Of a stretch of 13,931 bases of DNA, positions 11,937 through 13,931 are shown piece after piece (the stretch's first letter is position 1; each line of letters opens with the position of its first letter). The stretch covers positions 1-13,931 of the forward strand of contig CAIZKA010000322.1 in NCBI GenBank assembly GCA_903933395.1, read 5' to 3'. Source of the stretch: an uncultured beta proteobacterium (GTDB lineage Bacteria > Pseudomonadota > Gammaproteobacteria > Burkholderiales > Rhodocyclaceae). The notes under the pieces were generated by a model that saw only the letters and a list, made by a program, of their open reading frames with translations, was not told the DNA's origin and made no database searches. The translations under genes and the position numbers were made by a program.

Positions 11937-13889
11937 TCAGGCCACGGGTGCTGTGAATCTGCGCCCCGGGTCGCCCTCGCTCACCCAGTTCTGCTTCCAC
12001 CACGCATCGATCTGGGCACGCGTCCAGGGCTTATGCACCAGCACCCCGTCGAGAGTGCTGGCCACTTCCGCAATGCTTTGCGGGCGCGCCGCCGGGTCCT
12101 TCTCCAGGCAGCGGCCGATCAGCGCGTCCAGTTCCGCCGGCACGGCGAAGGGGGAACATTCCGAGGCAAGCCGCGGCACGGTATGCAGGACATGGTAGGT
12201 CAGGTCGTGCTCGGTTTCGGTTTCGAACAAACGCTTGCCGGTGAGCAGGAAGAAACCGACCGCGCCCAGCGCATAGATGTCGGCGCGGGCGTCGGCATCG
12301 CCGGGGTTGCGGATGCGCTCCGGCGACATGTAGAGCGGCGTGCCGAGGATGCGCATGTGCGCGGTCAGGTCGCGCGTGTCGCTGCCAGAAATATGCTTGA
12401 CCAGGCCGAAATCCAGCACCTTGACGAAGTCGCGCTCGCCGCGCATCTCGCACAGCATGAGGTTCTGCGGCTTGATGTCGCGATGCACCAGGTCGCAGGA
12501 GTGCGCTTCCCACAGCGAGGCGCAGGCCTGGCGCAGGATGAAGGCAGTACGCGCCGGCGGCACCGGACCGTAGCGCTCGACCAGGTCGGCCAGCGAGAGG
12601 CCTTCAAGATATTCCATGGCGTACCAGAACTCGCCGCCGGACCCCGTGCCGTAGTCGTAGATGGCGATGGTGTTGGGGTGATGCAGGCCGCTGGTCAGCT
12701 GGACTTCGCGCTGAAAGCGGGCGGTCCATTCCTCCGTGGTGCTCTGCGTCTTGAGCACCTTGACCGCCGCCGGGCGCTTGAGCATGCGGTGCTGCGCCAG
12801 ATACACGTTGCTGATGGCGCCTTCGCCGATCTGCCGCAGCAGTTTGTAGGGCCCCATCTGGCGCGCCCGGCCGTCGCGCCGCAGCAGGGCAGCCAGGGCG
12901 TTCGGCGACAGAAATCCCGAGAACCAGACCGCAAAAATCAGCAACAGGACGACGCCGAAACCAACCTGCAGATAGACCAGCGGCGCATAGGCCTCGCCGG
13001 CTTCGATCTCGATCGCCACCCCGATGTCATAGTCGCGCAGCCAGCGCCAGGCGCCGATGACATCGCGACCGAGATAGTTGGGGTAGGGCGCCAGCAGGAT
13101 GCCCTCGCCGCCCTCGCCGCGCTTGGCCACGGCCTGGCTGGCGAGCAGCGTCAGCCGCTCCGGTTCGGGATCGGGCAAGGCCAGGCGCGGCGCCAGCGCG
13201 CGCTGCATCAGTTCAGCGGCATTCCGGCTCGGCGACAGCAGCCAGCCCTCGGCATCGAAGGCCAGGGCTTCGCCGCTCTGGCCCGGACGTGCCGCGGCGA
13301 AGAGGCCGGCGAATCCCTTGTCGGCCGGCGAACCCAGGGCGAGCACCGCGACGACCTTGCCGTTCGCCGCGGCGATGGGTGCCGCGACCCAGGCGCGGCC
13401 GATTTCCCGCGTTCCGGCAACGCTGCCGGGCGTGCTGTAGGGTCGCACGAAGGCCGAGCGGCCCTTGAATACCGGCGCCAGATGCGCGAGAAAGTCCGGG
13501 CTGACAGTGCGCCCGGTGCGCTGCGTCTCGCTGGCGGCGAGGATGGTGCCGCGCGGACCGACCACCAGCACCGCCGTGACGCCGATGGCGGCCGCCTTGC
13601 CGAGGGCACTGCCGACGACAGGTCCGCCCTCGCTCGCCCGGCCCGAGGCGAGCCTGACGATGCCGGCATTCAACTCCGCGTCGGCGGCCAACTGCTCCGC
13701 TTCATTGCGCCGCTCGGCGATCCACTGCTCGAGGGTACCGACTTGGGTGTTGAGCAGGGTCTGCATCCCGGTGGCGCGGATCTCGCGCAAGGATTCGCCG
13801 ACGCCGCGATAAGCCCAGACACCGATGCCGAACAATGCCGCAAGCAACAGCAGCAGGGCCAGGCGTGTCCGGTCGAAGTTGGGGTTCAC
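11937..13889 (-). CDS. Transmembrane Ser/Thr protein kinase with N-terminal dCache-like sensor domain
   Basis: The predicted protein has 650 aa in sensor-membrane-kinase order. A membrane segment at about 9-27 is followed by an extracytoplasmic region of about 275 residues with dCache-like signatures (GQSGEALAFDAEGWLLSPS near 203-221; WRWLRDYDIGVAIEIEAGEAY near 281-301). A second membrane segment lies at about 304-325, then a Hanks-type kinase at about 347-615. Catalytic elements are intact: IGEGAISNVY loop (354-363), K377, HRDIKPQN (469-476), DFG (493-495), GTPLYMSPE (516-524). The C-terminal 35 residues are an unassigned tail. The start is a GTG at 13889; GGAG lies only 2 nt before it and the frame is open to the window edge, so the start is uncertain. 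It likely phosphorylates proteins in response to a periplasmic small molecule; ligand and target are unknown. Confidence 0.9.
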   Translation of the reverse strand: MNPNFDRTRLALLLLLAALFGIGVWAYRGVGESLREIRATGMQTLLNTQVGTLEQWIAERRNEAEQLAADAELNAGIVRLASGRASEGGPVVGSALGKAAAIGVTAVLVVGPRGTILAASETQRTGRTVSPDFLAHLAPVFKGRSAFVRPYSTPGSVAGTREIGRAWVAAPIAAANGKVVAVLALGSPADKGFAGLFAAARPGQSGEALAFDAEGWLLSPSRNAAELMQRALAPRLALPDPEPERLTLLASQAVAKRGEGGEGILLAPYPNYLGRDVIGAWRWLRDYDIGVAIEIEAGEAYAPLVYLQVGFGVVLLLIFAVWFSGFLSPNALAALLRRDGRARQMGPYKLLRQIGEGAISNVYLAQHRMLKRPAAVKVLKTQSTTEEWTARFQREVQLTSGLHHPNTIAIYDYGTGSGGEFWYAMEYLEGLSLADLVERYGPVPPARTAFILRQACASLWEAHSCDLVHRDIKPQNLMLCEMRGERDFVKVLDFGLVKHISGSDTRDLTAHMRILGTPLYMSPERIRNPGDADARADIYALGAVGFFLLTGKRLFETETEHDLTYHVLHTVPRLASECSPFAVPAELDALIGRCLEKDPAARPQSIAEVASTLDGVLVHKPWTRAQIDAWWKQNWVSEGDPGRRFTAPVA

Positions 13890-13931
13890 AACTCCGGAGT
13901 GTAGATCAGTCCGCGCGGTGCCCGGCGAACA
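13886..13931 (-). CDS. Possible C-terminal end of an upstream minus-strand gene
   Basis: A minus-strand frame enters from the right edge, reads VRRAPRGLIYTPEL and stops at TGA (13886-13888), overlapping the kinase GTG as GTGA. The overlap type is common in this window and supports a real coupled gene, but 14 residues are too few for identification. The kinase frame is also open here, so the two explanations compete. Confidence 0.35.
   Translation of the reverse strand, partial: VRRAPRGLIYTPEL

Noticed and set aside
12033..13904. 623-codon plus-strand open frame opposite the kinase gene
   Set aside because: It is antisense to an intact kinase with all catalytic motifs; long open antisense frames are expected in GC-rich DNA with strong third-position bias, and the peptide shows no domain.

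Overview
The window looks like a chromosomal segment of a GC-rich betaproteobacterium, most likely of the Rhodocyclales group (Dechloromonas/Azonexus/Accumulibacter-like). This placement is an inference from gene content and order, protein similarity recalled from memory, and high GC. No 16S rRNA or other taxonomic marker is present.

Layout. (1) 1-1306, plus strand: the 3' part of a gene for a multi-zinc-ribbon protein, coupled by an ATGA overlap to mobA. (2) 1295-1368, minus: tRNA-Gly(CCC), whose encoded CCA end overlaps the last codons of mobA. (3) 1494-8392, minus: a tight nine-gene operon, in transcription order tcdA, a pteridine-reductase-type SDR, ttcA, a BPSS1780-like membrane protein, nadD, rsfS, rlmH, maf, rng. 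Six of its eight junctions overlap by 1-11 nt. Most products act on tRNA or ribosomes: t6A cyclisation, tRNA 2-thiolation, ribosome silencing, 23S rRNA methylation, and rRNA/mRNA processing. NAD synthesis and nucleotide-pool cleaning are interleaved. (4) 8531-8896, minus: a stand-alone antibiotic-biosynthesis-monooxygenase-fold protein. (5) 9054-9671: an intact tRNA-Phe(GAA) with its own promoter and terminator, then a lower-GC patch with one small membrane protein, then a decayed second copy of the tRNA 3' end plus terminator. This looks like a miniature island or integration scar at tRNA-Phe. (6) 9865-11858, plus: the acetate-uptake pair, a DUF485/YjcH-like protein and actP. It ends at a strong UUCG-loop terminator that can serve both strands. 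(7) 11937-13889, minus: a transmembrane Ser/Thr protein kinase with an extracytoplasmic dCache-like sensor at its N-terminus. The last few codons of a further minus-strand gene may run in from the right edge.

Most of the window is housekeeping. The parts that merit a second look are the tRNA-Phe duplication with its small orphan gene, the sensor-first Ser/Thr kinase, the zinc-ribbon protein coupled to mobA, and the mobA/tRNA-Gly antisense overlap. I did not find a convincing new multi-gene system such as a defence island, biosynthetic cluster or CRISPR array.
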